A stretch of DNA of 64,000 nt from Actinomadura atramentaria DSM 43919. GTDB taxonomy: Bacteria > Actinomycetota > Actinomycetes > Streptosporangiales > Streptosporangiaceae. The stretch is taken from contig NZ_KB907217.1 in assembly GCF_000381885.1 (NCBI RefSeq), positions 124,001-188,000 of the forward strand, written 5' to 3'. A program made the translations under genes and the position numbers. The notes below the pieces were generated by a model, which worked only from the letters and a program-made list of their open reading frames with translations, had not been told where the DNA came from and searched no databases. Below, in pieces: positions 39,487 to 49,907 of this stretch. Positions within the stretch are counted from its first letter, which is position 1, and each line of letters starts with the position of its first letter.

Positions 39487-40923
39487 TCAGCGGGGCGTGT
39501 GGACCAGGTGCTTGATCTCCTGGAACTCGGCCAGCGCGCGCGGGCCGTTGAGCCTGCCGAGCCCGCTCTGCTTGAAGCCGCCCTCCTCGAACTGGTCGCG
39601 GATCACGCCCCAGTCGTTGATCCAGACGGTTCCGGCGTCGATCCGCCGTCCGACCCGCAGGGGCCGGTCGACGTCCCGGCTCCAGACCGAGGCGGCGAGG
39701 CCGTACTCGGTGGCGTTCGCGCGGCGGACGGCGTCGTCCTCGCCGTCGAACACCTCGAAGGTGGCGACCGGCCCGAACACCTCCCGCTGGACGAGCGGGG
39801 CCGCGGGATCGTCCACCTCGACCAGGCTCGGCCGCACGTAGGCGTCGTCGCCGCCGGGGTTCAGCAGCCCGCCGCGGACGAGGACCCGTCCGTACGCGGC
39901 GGACTCGGCGACCAACCGGTCGATGCGGACGGCCTGCGCCCGGTCGATGACCGGCCCCATCGCGGCCTCCGGGTCCGCGTCCGGGCCGACCGGGACCGCT
40001 TCGAGCGACGCGACGAGCCGCGCGCGCAGTTCGTCGGCCACCGCCCGCTGGACGAGGACGCGGCTGCCCGCCATGCAGAACTGACCGGAGAAGGTCGTGA
40101 CGGCGGCGGTCAGCACGGGAACCGCCGCGTCCAGGTCGGCGTCGTCGAAGACGACCATCGGGGACTTGCCGCCCAGTTCGAGCGAGCAGCCCTTCAGGTG
40201 CCGGGCGGCCTCCGCCATGATGACGCGGCCGACTGCGGTCGAGCCGGTGTAGCTGACGACGTCGGTGCCCGGGTCCGCGACGAGCAGCGGCGCCGCGTCG
40301 TTCCCCGACTCGGTGAAGGCGTTGACGACACCGGCGGGCAGCGCGGCGGTCTCCGCGATGATCTCGTAGAGCAGTCCGTTGGTCAGCGCGGTCTCCGCGG
40401 GCATCTTCATCACCACGGTGCAGCCGGCGGCGAGCGCGGGGGCGAACGACCGCACGGCGAGCACGACCGGGGAGTTCCACGGCACGATGACGGCGGCGAC
40501 GCCGACCGGCTGGTGGAGCGTCATCGAGTAGCTGTGCGGGCTGGTCTCGGCGGCCCGGCCCGTGTCGGTCAGCGCCAGCGCGGCGTTGTAGCGGAGCTTG
40601 GGGATCGCGGCGTCCACCTCCATCGCCGCGTCGCCCGGTCGCTTCCCGTTCTCGCGGGAGAGCAGGCGGACCAGTTCGTCCCGGCGGGCGGACATGCGAT
40701 CCGCCAGTTCGAGCAGCGCGCGGGCCCGCAGGTGCCGGTCGTGGGCCCAGGCGGTGTCGCGGAAGGCGCGGCGGGCGGCGTCGACGGCGTCGCGGGCGTC
40801 GGCGGCGTCCGCGTCGGCGAAGGTGCCGATCGCCCGCCCGGTGGCCGGGGCGTGGGCGGTGCCCGTCGCGCGGCCGTCGCTCCACCGGCCGCCGACGAGG
40901 TTCCGGGCGTGCGGCAGGCTCAT
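39487..40923 (-). CDS. aldehyde dehydrogenase
   Basis: This 478-residue NAD(P)-dependent ALDH has VIVPWNSPVVLAVRSFAPALAAG and SYTGSTAVGRVI, the general-base glutamate in CSLELGGKSPMVVF, the catalytic cysteine in TTFSGQFCMAGSRVLV, and a late EVFGPVATFEVF. A C-terminal GFKQSGLGRLNGPRALAEFQEIKHL fits the betaine/aminoaldehyde type. Its start overlaps the stop of the ADH gene (ATGA), so the two form an operon that could oxidise an alcohol to an acid. It is convergent with the amine oxidase gene. Confidence 0.95.
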   Translation of the reverse strand: MSLPHARNLVGGRWSDGRATGTAHAPATGRAIGTFADADAADARDAVDAARRAFRDTAWAHDRHLRARALLELADRMSARRDELVRLLSRENGKRPGDAAMEVDAAIPKLRYNAALALTDTGRAAETSPHSYSMTLHQPVGVAAVIVPWNSPVVLAVRSFAPALAAGCTVVMKMPAETALTNGLLYEIIAETAALPAGVVNAFTESGNDAAPLLVADPGTDVVSYTGSTAVGRVIMAEAARHLKGCSLELGGKSPMVVFDDADLDAAVPVLTAAVTTFSGQFCMAGSRVLVQRAVADELRARLVASLEAVPVGPDADPEAAMGPVIDRAQAVRIDRLVAESAAYGRVLVRGGLLNPGGDDAYVRPSLVEVDDPAAPLVQREVFGPVATFEVFDGEDDAVRRANATEYGLAASVWSRDVDRPLRVGRRIDAGTVWINDWGVIRDQFEEGGFKQSGLGRLNGPRALAEFQEIKHLVHTPR

Positions 40924-42059
40924 CGGCCGGCTCCCTTCGCGGCGCCGCCGAAGCGGATCACCGGCTTGATCGTGCGTCCCGAGCGGGCGTCGGCGACGGC
41001 CCGGTCCAGCTCGTCCTCGCCGTAGAGGCGGACGAACCGCGCGTAGGGCAGGCGGCCCTGCCGGGCCAGGTCGATGAGGGCGGGGATGAACGTGACGCGG
41101 TCGCTGCCGCCCTCGGTGACCCCGCGGATCGTGCGCCCGTCGATGAGGCCGTTGACGTCGAAGGACGCCCGGCTCCCGGCGGACGGCGCGCCGATGACGG
41201 CGACGGTCCCCGGCGCGGCGACGGCCGTGGCGGCGAACTCCAGCAGGGCCGGCACGCCGGTGGTCTCCACGATGTGGGCGGGGCCGCCGGAGCCGGTCAG
41301 GTCGGCGAGGCGGCGGCCGAGGTCTTCCTGCCCGCTGTCGATGGTGTGGGTGGCCCCCAGTTCGGCGGCCAGGGCGAGCCGTGACGGCACGACGTCCACG
41401 GCCACGATCGCGCGGGCGGGCGTGAGCCGGGCCGCCATCACGGCGGACAGGCCGACCGCGCCCGCGCCGAAGACGACCACGCTGTCGCCGTACCGGGGTC
41501 GGAGCAGGTTGAGCACGGCCCCGGCCCCGGTCTGGACGCCGCAGCCGACGGGGGCCAGCAGCGCGAGTTCGTCGTCGTCGGCCGCGTCGACGCGGACCAC
41601 GCTCTGGGCCGAGACGACCGCGTGCCGCGCGAGGGAGGACTGGCCGAAGAACAGGCCGCCCAGCGGCTCGCCGTCCGCCGTGCGGATCGGGGTGGTGCCG
41701 TCCGGACGGGCCGCCCGGAAGTTCAGGGGGAAGTACGTGCCGCACGCGGTGGGCCGCCCGGTGCGGCAGGACGCGCAGTCGCCGCAGGAGTTGAACGACA
41801 GCACGACGCGGTCGCCGGGCGCGACGCCGCGCACGTCGGCGCCCACGGTCTCGACGATGCCCGCGCCTTCGTGGCCGAGCACCGCGGGCAGCGGGGTGGG
41901 CAGCCGCCCGGCCAGGACGGACAGGTCCGTGTGGCACAGACCCGTCGCGACGAGGCGGACGAGGACCTCGCCGGGCCCCGGGTCTTCGAGGACGGCGTCT
42001 GCCCAGTGGAAGGCGTCCTCACCGGCGCGGGCCACGGCGACGGTGGTCGAGGTGGGCAC
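40920..42059 (-). CDS. zinc-dependent alcohol dehydrogenase
   Basis: This 379-residue MDR enzyme has the catalytic zinc residues in GLCHTDLSVLAG and GHEGAGIVETVG, and a structural-zinc loop in NSCGDCASCRTGRPTACGTYF. The NAD motif is VFGAGAVGLSAVMAARL. The closest known group is aryl or benzyl alcohol dehydrogenase. Upstream, a short inverted repeat GTCCT/AGGAC (42103-42107 and 42115-42119, 7-nt spacer) could be an operator for the ADH-ALDH operon. Confidence 0.93.
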   Translation of the reverse strand: MPTSTTVAVARAGEDAFHWADAVLEDPGPGEVLVRLVATGLCHTDLSVLAGRLPTPLPAVLGHEGAGIVETVGADVRGVAPGDRVVLSFNSCGDCASCRTGRPTACGTYFPLNFRAARPDGTTPIRTADGEPLGGLFFGQSSLARHAVVSAQSVVRVDAADDDELALLAPVGCGVQTGAGAVLNLLRPRYGDSVVVFGAGAVGLSAVMAARLTPARAIVAVDVVPSRLALAAELGATHTIDSGQEDLGRRLADLTGSGGPAHIVETTGVPALLEFAATAVAAPGTVAVIGAPSAGSRASFDVNGLIDGRTIRGVTEGGSDRVTFIPALIDLARQGRLPYARFVRLYGEDELDRAVADARSGRTIKPVIRFGGAAKGAGR

Positions 42060-42248
42060 GAGCTTCTTCCTCCGGTGCGCGGTGTTCGACTCGAGACGCG
42101 GCGTCCTGAATAAAAGGACAACTGTCTCGCTTATCGAACAGCATAGGAGGACAGCGCACCATGACGCCAGCGCCGCTCGCGGCCTGACGTCCCGAAAAGC
42201 TCGCCTGCGACCCCCGCCGGAATCTCCCCGGCGTCTCCCGATCTCGCT

Positions 42249-42286
42249 CCCCGGGGCCTGGAACCGGTCCGGTCCAGGCCCCGGGG
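42249..42286 (-). terminator. strong hairpin terminator of the acyl-CoA dehydrogenase gene
   Basis: CCCCGGGGCCTGGA (42249-42262) and TCCAGGCCCCGGGG (42273-42286) form a perfect 14-bp stem with a 10-nt loop, 46 bp beyond the acyl-CoA dehydrogenase stop. It separates that gene from the ADH-ALDH operon. Confidence 0.8.
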
Positions 42287-42332
42287 GTGGCGCGATCGAG
42301 CTGAGCGGTGGGGACAGTCCGCAGGTCGGGGA

Positions 42333-43562
<1,230 letters not shown>

Positions 43563-43592
43563 CTCTATTGACCCTCTCTCCAATATCGCTGT

Positions 43593-43632
43593 GTTACCAA
43601 CGGTAGCACCAGCGCGCGTTACCACGGGTAAC
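43593..43632. promoter_or_regulatory. twin operators upstream of acyl-CoA dehydrogenase
   Basis: GTTACCAACGGTAGC (43593-43607) and GTTACCACGGGTAAC (43618-43632) are two copies of the palindrome GTTACCnnnGGTAAC; the second is perfect and the first has one mismatch. Their centres are 25 bp apart. They resemble TetR-type operators of fatty-acid catabolism genes. No such regulator gene is adjacent. Confidence 0.65.
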
Positions 43633-43770
43633 ACGGTGGCCAGCGTCACAGGCGGTCCGCGAGAGGAATCCGGATATTGGCTGTAAAACGCGCAACCGGC
43701 CGCCGCCGTCGCTCACCGGGACGCAATCCCCGGCGGCTCCGGCGGCGGCCGCGCGACGCACGTCACGCCG

Positions 43771-44745
43771 TCACGACAGCAGCGAGCGCCGCGCCGCGTA
43801 CTCCGGGACCTCGATCATCGGCCGCCGCTCCCCCACCCCGACGTCGCTCACCCGCGGGTCGTGCCCGCCCGGCGCGCGCCGGAACTGGGTGAGCCGCGTC
43901 GCGGGCGGCTCCAGCGGCAGCATCCGCCCGTGCCGCTGGAGCCGCGACCACGCCGTCAGCATGATCTGGCCGGACATCGCGCCGAGCGCCTCGGTCGACT
44001 GGTGGGAGTGGACGCGGCGGCCGAGGTCGACCTGCGCGATGGCGTCGAGCCCGGCCTCCTGGAGGACGTCCAGCAGCAGCCCCAGCTCCACGCCGTACCC
44101 GGTGACGAACGGCAGCCGCTCCAGCAGCGACCGCCGCGCCGCGTACTCGCCGCCGAGCGGCTGCACGACCCCGGCCAGCGCGGGCCAGTGCAGGTTGATG
44201 AGCGGGCGCGCGACCAGCTCGGTGACCCGCCCGCCGCCACCCTCGGCCGCGCCCGCGCCGGTGATGAGCGGCCGGTCGTAGCAGCCCTTGACGAACGAGA
44301 CGCCCGGGTCGGCCAGCAGCGGCCCGAGCAGGCCGGTGACGTAGGACGGGGAGAAGCCGCGCAGGTCGGCGTCCACGAAGACGACGACGTCGCCGGTCGT
44401 GACGGCGAGCGACTTCCAGAGCGCCTCGCCCTTGCCGGACATGCGGCCCTCGCCGGGCAGGACCTCGTCCTGCGCGACGACCCGCGCCCCGGCGGCGGCC
44501 GCGACGGCGGCGGTGCGGTCGGTGGACCGGGAGTCCACGACGACGACCTCGTCCACCAGCGGCACGCGCTCGACCAGGTCGCGGCGGATCGCGGCGACGA
44601 TCGCGCCGACGGTCTCCTCCTCGTTCCGGGCGGGCAGCACGACGCTGATCCGGGCGGACCCCTTCGCGGCGAGCAGGTCCGCCGGCGGCCAGTCGGCCGC
44701 GCGGCTGGTTCGACGGTGCATCCATGAGGCGGCCTCGGGCAGCAC
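43771..44745 (-). CDS. gpgS: glucosyl-3-phosphoglycerate synthase
   Basis: This 324-residue GT-A glycosyltransferase matches GpgS: DWPPADLLAAKGSARISVVLPARNEEETVG, the metal-binding DxD in DVVVFVDADLRGFSP, SFVKGCYDRPL, PLGGEYAARRSLLERLPFVTGYGVELGLLLDV and VDLGRRVHSHQS. It transfers glucose to 3-phosphoglycerate, the first step of methylglucose lipopolysaccharide/glucosylglycerate synthesis. GTG at 44745 has GGGGAGGG 7 nt upstream and gives the mycobacterial length; ATG 44721 is the alternative. A small GGGGCG/CGCCCC hairpin (44764-44777) lies in the leader. Confidence 0.93.
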   Translation of the reverse strand: MLPEAASWMHRRTSRAADWPPADLLAAKGSARISVVLPARNEEETVGAIVAAIRRDLVERVPLVDEVVVVDSRSTDRTAAVAAAAGARVVAQDEVLPGEGRMSGKGEALWKSLAVTTGDVVVFVDADLRGFSPSYVTGLLGPLLADPGVSFVKGCYDRPLITGAGAAEGGGGRVTELVARPLINLHWPALAGVVQPLGGEYAARRSLLERLPFVTGYGVELGLLLDVLQEAGLDAIAQVDLGRRVHSHQSTEALGAMSGQIMLTAWSRLQRHGRMLPLEPPATRLTQFRRAPGGHDPRVSDVGVGERRPMIEVPEYAARRSLLS

Positions 44746-44900
44746 GGGTACTCCCTCCCCTTGGGGGCGAACGCCCCTGACGGGCTCCTTGGGGTCAAGG
44801 CAACCGCATGTCAGGGCCGCCGACGCGCCGTTGGAACGCGTCCGGACCGACTGACCCGAAGAGTTAACACCCGCACAACACACCGGTCACCGGCGGCCCG

Positions 44901-46370
44901 TCACTCGGCGGCGTGCTTGTCCAGGAAGGCGTAGACGTCCGCCTCGTCCACGCCGGGGAACGCGCCGGGCGGCAGCACCGACAGGACGTGCGAGTGCGCG
45001 CGGGCGGACGGCCACACCATGCCCTCCCACCGCTCGGCGAGCTCGGTGGGCGGCCGCTGGCAGCAGTCGCCGTCCGGGCACGCGGACCGGACGCGGTTGG
45101 TCGTCTCGCGGCCCCGGAACCAGCGCGAGTCCTCGAACCGCACGCCGAGCGTGATCGCGAAGTCCCGCTCGTGGCTGGGGTCGATGTGCGACAGGCACCA
45201 GTACGTCCCGGTCGGGGTGTCGGTGTACTGGTAGTAGACCGAGAAGCGGTCCTCCGCGCCGAACACGTGCCGGCCGGCCCACTCGCGGCACATCCGCTGG
45301 CCCTCGATCGCGCCGTCCGCGTCCTGCGGGAACACCAGGCCGTCGTTGGCGTACGCCTTGTAGATGGTGCCGTTCTCGTCGTTCTTGGTGAAGTGGAGCT
45401 GGAGGCCGAGGTGGTGGGTGGCCATGTTGGTGAACCGGTGCGCGGCCATCTCGTACGACACCGAGAACACGTCGGCCAGGTCCTCCACCGACAGCTCGCG
45501 CGCGGCCTTGGCCTCCTGGAGGAACGGGACGACGGCCCGCTCGGGCATGAGGATCGCCGCGCCGAAGTAGTTCGCCTCGACGCGCTGCCGCAGGAAGTCG
45601 GCGAAGTCGCGGGGCTGGTCGTGGTCGAGCGCGATGTGCCCGAGCGTCTGCAGCAGGATCGTGCGCGGCGTGTGCATCCCGAGCTGCTCGCGCTCCAGGT
45701 AGATCCGCCGGTTGCGCAGGTCGGTGATCGACCGGACGGAGCGCGGCAGGTCCTTGACGTACTGCAGCCCGAACCCGAAGTGCCCGACGAGCGTCATCAG
45801 CGTGCCCTGCGACACCGCGCCGCCCCGGTAGCCGACGGCGTCCAGGGTCTGCCCGGCGACCTTCTCGATCTCGGCGAAGTGGTTGCCGCGCTCGTGCATC
45901 TGGCGGCGCAGCTCGGCGTTGGCCTTGCGGGCCTCCTCCGGGCTCGCGGTCGGCTTGGTGCGGCTGCGGCGCAGTTCGCCGTACAGGGCGAGGATGTGCT
46001 CCAGCACCTCGTTGGGCAGCCGCTTGCCGACCTTGAGGTGGGACAGGCCGAGGGTCCGGTACAGCGGGTCGCGCTGCGCCTCCTCCAGCGCGATCTCCAG
46101 TTGCGCCCGGCGGCTCGGCGGCTGGCGGCGCAGCAGTTCCTCGACCGGCACCTCCAGCGCCTCGGCGAGCGACTGGAGCAGCGACAGCTTGGGCTCGCGG
46201 CGCCCGTTCTCCAGCAGCGAGAGCTGCGACGGGGCGCGCCCGACGCGTTCTCCCAGGTCGGACAGCGTCATCCCGCGCGCGCGGCGGAGGTGCCGCAGCC
46301 GCTGGCCGAAGGTGACGAGATCCACTCCGCCCGGCAAGTTGAGGGCTTCTTCTGGCCGCAAGGTCGTCAT
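44901..46370 (-). CDS. ramB: RamB-type regulator of acetate/glyoxylate metabolism
   Basis: This 489-residue protein has an N-terminal XRE helix-turn-helix (FGQRLRHLRRARGMTLSDLGERVGRAPSQLSLLENGRREP, residues about 20-60) and a central ImmA/IrrE-like segment around ILLQTLGHIALDHD. The C-terminal short-chain-fatty-acyl regulator domain includes ACPDGDCCQRPPTELAERWEG. RamB represses or activates acetate and glyoxylate genes and typically lies beside aceA, as here. ATG 46370 is preferred to 46397 because the latter would place the operator inside the gene. Confidence 0.92.
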   Translation of the reverse strand: MTTLRPEEALNLPGGVDLVTFGQRLRHLRRARGMTLSDLGERVGRAPSQLSLLENGRREPKLSLLQSLAEALEVPVEELLRRQPPSRRAQLEIALEEAQRDPLYRTLGLSHLKVGKRLPNEVLEHILALYGELRRSRTKPTASPEEARKANAELRRQMHERGNHFAEIEKVAGQTLDAVGYRGGAVSQGTLMTLVGHFGFGLQYVKDLPRSVRSITDLRNRRIYLEREQLGMHTPRTILLQTLGHIALDHDQPRDFADFLRQRVEANYFGAAILMPERAVVPFLQEAKAARELSVEDLADVFSVSYEMAAHRFTNMATHHLGLQLHFTKNDENGTIYKAYANDGLVFPQDADGAIEGQRMCREWAGRHVFGAEDRFSVYYQYTDTPTGTYWCLSHIDPSHERDFAITLGVRFEDSRWFRGRETTNRVRSACPDGDCCQRPPTELAERWEGMVWPSARAHSHVLSVLPPGAFPGVDEADVYAFLDKHAAE

Positions 46371-46379
46371 GGCTTGATG

Positions 46380-46409
46380 GTAGCGGAAATATCGCACTTC
46401 TTTCGCTAC
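46380..46409. promoter_or_regulatory. inverted repeat between ramB and aceA
   Basis: GTAGCG (46380-46385) and CGCTAC (46404-46409) form a perfect inverted repeat with an 18-nt spacer, immediately upstream of the RamB start. It could be an autoregulatory site controlling both divergent genes. The match to published RamB boxes was not tested. Confidence 0.4.
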
Positions 46410-46487
46410 TCACGGGTTCCTTGATGTCGAGATTCCAGGGCATAGTCGAGGCAAGCACCCAGGGGACGACACAGAAGGGCAAATGCG

Positions 46488-47771
<1,284 letters not shown>

Positions 47772-47815
47772 TCCGCTTCACCGCACGTCCTCGGTTCTGA
47801 GACGGCTGAGGAAAC

Positions 47816-47855
47816 GGAAGGCCCCTCCGGCACCTACACCCCGGAGGGGCCTTCC
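47816..47855. terminator. bidirectional terminator after aceA
   Basis: GGAAGGCCCCTCCGG (47816-47830) and CCGGAGGGGCCTTCC (47841-47855) form a perfect 15-bp stem with a 10-nt loop, between the convergent aceA and membrane protein genes. Confidence 0.88.
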
Positions 47856-47868
47856 GCCGTCTCCAGGC

Positions 47869-48294
47869 TCAGTCGGCGGCGCGCCAGCGGTGCGGGGCCC
47901 ACGCGGGGACGAGCAGCGCGAAGCCGAGCAGCGCGTCCACGCCGGAGCCGAGCAGCGCCTGCAGCCCCGCGTCCAGGTCGCCGCCGGGCGGGACGCGGCC
48001 CGGCAGGTCCAGCGCGCCGGACGGGTCCACCAGGAAGTACACCGACACCCCGATGAGCGCGAGCGCGGGGACGAGCGACACCAGCGGCGACGCCCAGCGC
48101 GCCACGACGATCACCCCGGCGACCAGGCCCGCGGCGGCCAGCAGCGCGAACGAGCCGTAGAGCCGCGTGCTGTCGGTGACCGCCTCCTCCGTCGTGTCGA
48201 AGGACTTGCCCGCCTGCGCGAAGCCCCAGGCCGCGCCGTACAGCAGGGCGGGGGTCAGGACCAGGCCGAGCAGGAGGCCGAGGGCGTGGCGCAC
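47869..48294 (-). CDS. hypothetical four-TM membrane protein
   Basis: This 141-residue protein has about four hydrophobic helices (LGLLLGLVLTPALLYGAAWGF, SFALLAAAGLVAGVIVVA, VSLVPALALIGVSVYFLV, DALLGFALLVPAW) and ends with a short basic tail. I do not recognise a family. ATG 48294. No operon partner; it is convergent with aceA. Confidence 0.75.
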   Translation of the reverse strand: MRHALGLLLGLVLTPALLYGAAWGFAQAGKSFDTTEEAVTDSTRLYGSFALLAAAGLVAGVIVVARWASPLVSLVPALALIGVSVYFLVDPSGALDLPGRVPPGGDLDAGLQALLGSGVDALLGFALLVPAWAPHRWRAAD

Positions 48295-48510
48295 GGCGCA
48301 TCACCTCTTCGCGGGGGGCGGTCGACGCCGTCCATGAGAGCACGATCCGTGGCTTTCGCGCAGTAGATCCCTGTTTTCCCGTGCCGGTCCGCGCGCCCGG
48401 CCCCGCCCGGACCGGCGTTCCCGCAGCTCAGCGCCCCTCCGGCCGGACGTCTCGTTTGCCCTCCTTTGACCTGGGCATCGGCGTGACGTCATCCAGAAAG
48501 GGAGGGACAC

Positions 48511-49182
48511 ATGTCGACCGCCCTCACGGCCGTCATCGTCATCGCGGCCATCGTGATCCTGGCGGGACTCGGATTCCTGCTGTGGCGGAGCGCCCGCACC
48601 CGCAAGCTGCGCGCGCGGTTCGGCCCCGAGTACGACCGGGCGCTGGAGCGCCACGGAGACCGGGCCGGAGCGGAGCGCGAGCTGCACGAGCGCGAGCGCC
48701 AGCACAAGGAACTGCGGCTCCGTGAGCTGGAGCCCGCGCGGCGCGAGGAGTACCGCGCCTGGTGGGGCGCGCTGCAGGAGCGGTTCGTGGACGAGCCGCG
48801 CGCGGCCGTCGCCGACGCCGACAAGCTCGTGACGACCGTCATGGCCGAGCGCGGCTACCCGACCGGCGGCTTCGACGAGAACGTCGAGCACCTGTCCGTC
48901 GAGCACGGCCGGACGCTGGACCACTACCGGCGCGGCCACGACCTGAGCGAGCGCGCCGCCGGGGGCGCCGCGTCGACCGAGGACCTGCGGCAGGCGATGG
49001 TCCACTACCGGGCGCTGGTCGAGGACCTGCTGGCCGTCCCCGCCGGGGAGCGCGCCGCCGTCCCGGACGCGCCGCACGGCGCCGACCGTCCCGTCGAGCC
49101 CGCGACCGCCGCCGGGCCGCGCGCCACCGCGCCGGACCCGCGCACGGCCGCCGACACCCGCGACACCGCCCGGAGGAGCTGA
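48511..49182 (+). CDS. membrane-anchored hypothetical protein, paralogue of the next gene
   Basis: This 223-residue protein has an N-terminal TM helix (ALTAVIVIAAIVILAGLGFLLW), a charged coiled region (ARFGPEYDRALERHGDRAGAEREL), a conserved block EEYRAWWGALQERFVDEPRAAVADADKLVTTVMAERGYP, a helical part with RQAMVHYRALVEDLL, and a disordered Pro/Ala/Asp tail. The FVDEPRxAVxxADxL block recurs in the downstream gene 4 bp away, so this is a tandem paralogous pair. ATG has AAAGGGAGG upstream. Function unknown. Confidence 0.85.
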   Translation: MSTALTAVIVIAAIVILAGLGFLLWRSARTRKLRARFGPEYDRALERHGDRAGAERELHERERQHKELRLRELEPARREEYRAWWGALQERFVDEPRAAVADADKLVTTVMAERGYPTGGFDENVEHLSVEHGRTLDHYRRGHDLSERAAGGAASTEDLRQAMVHYRALVEDLLAVPAGERAAVPDAPHGADRPVEPATAAGPRATAPDPRTAADTRDTARRS

Positions 49183-49185
49183 CCC

Positions 49186-49821
49186 ATGCACCACGCGCGA
49201 CAGAACACCCAGCAGGCCGACCACGCGCCCGACGCCCGCGTCGCGGGCGGACCCGTCCGGACCGCGCCGGGATCGGGCGACACCGGGCCGATCCCCCGCC
49301 CGGACGGCGGCCCGACCCGGCCGGACCAGGCGCGGCCCGAGCAGACCCGCGGCGAGCAGGCCCGCGCCGACCAGGTCGGCGCCGGCCAGAACGGCGCCGA
49401 CCAGAGCGGCATCGGCCAGAACGGCGCGGGACCGGCGTCCGCCGGTCAGCCGGGTCCGGTACGGGCGGACGGTGGACCGGCGTCGCCGCGCGAGACCGTC
49501 CCCGGCGGACCGTCCGACGAGACCGCGGCGCGGACGCGTCCGGACGCCGACGCCCGTCCCGGCGGTAACGATCCCCTGGTCGTCGGCGCGGAGGACTTCC
49601 GCCGCCGCTGGCACGACCTCCAGGCGTCGTTCGTGGACGACCCGCGCACGGCCGTCCGCCGCGCCGACGACCTGACCGGCGAGGCCGTGGACGCGCTCGG
49701 CCGCGCCCTCGCCGAACGCCGCGGCCGCCTGGTCGACGGCGACGCCGGGACCGACACCGAGCGGCTGCGCCAGGCCCTGCGCGGCTACCGCGCGCTGCTG
49801 GACCGGATTCTGTCCTCCTGA
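49186..49821 (+). CDS. soluble hypothetical protein, paralogue of the preceding gene
   Basis: This 211-residue protein has a long disordered first half rich in Gln, Gly, Asp and Pro (with repeats such as ARADQVGAGQNGADQSG), then a folded C-terminal part RRRWHDLQASFVDDPRTAVRRADDLTGEAVDALGRAL and RLRQALRGYRALLDRIL. This matches the core block of the upstream membrane-anchored protein. It lacks a TM segment, so the two may be a membrane and cytoplasmic pair. Function unknown. Confidence 0.83.
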   Translation: MHHARQNTQQADHAPDARVAGGPVRTAPGSGDTGPIPRPDGGPTRPDQARPEQTRGEQARADQVGAGQNGADQSGIGQNGAGPASAGQPGPVRADGGPASPRETVPGGPSDETAARTRPDADARPGGNDPLVVGAEDFRRRWHDLQASFVDDPRTAVRRADDLTGEAVDALGRALAERRGRLVDGDAGTDTERLRQALRGYRALLDRILSS

Positions 49822-49907
49822 CGAGGAGCCCCGGCGGTTCTGGCGGTGCCCCGCGCGGCGGGCGATACTGGGCAGAACGCCATTCGGCTCAGCCGGGAGG
49901 AACAGCA

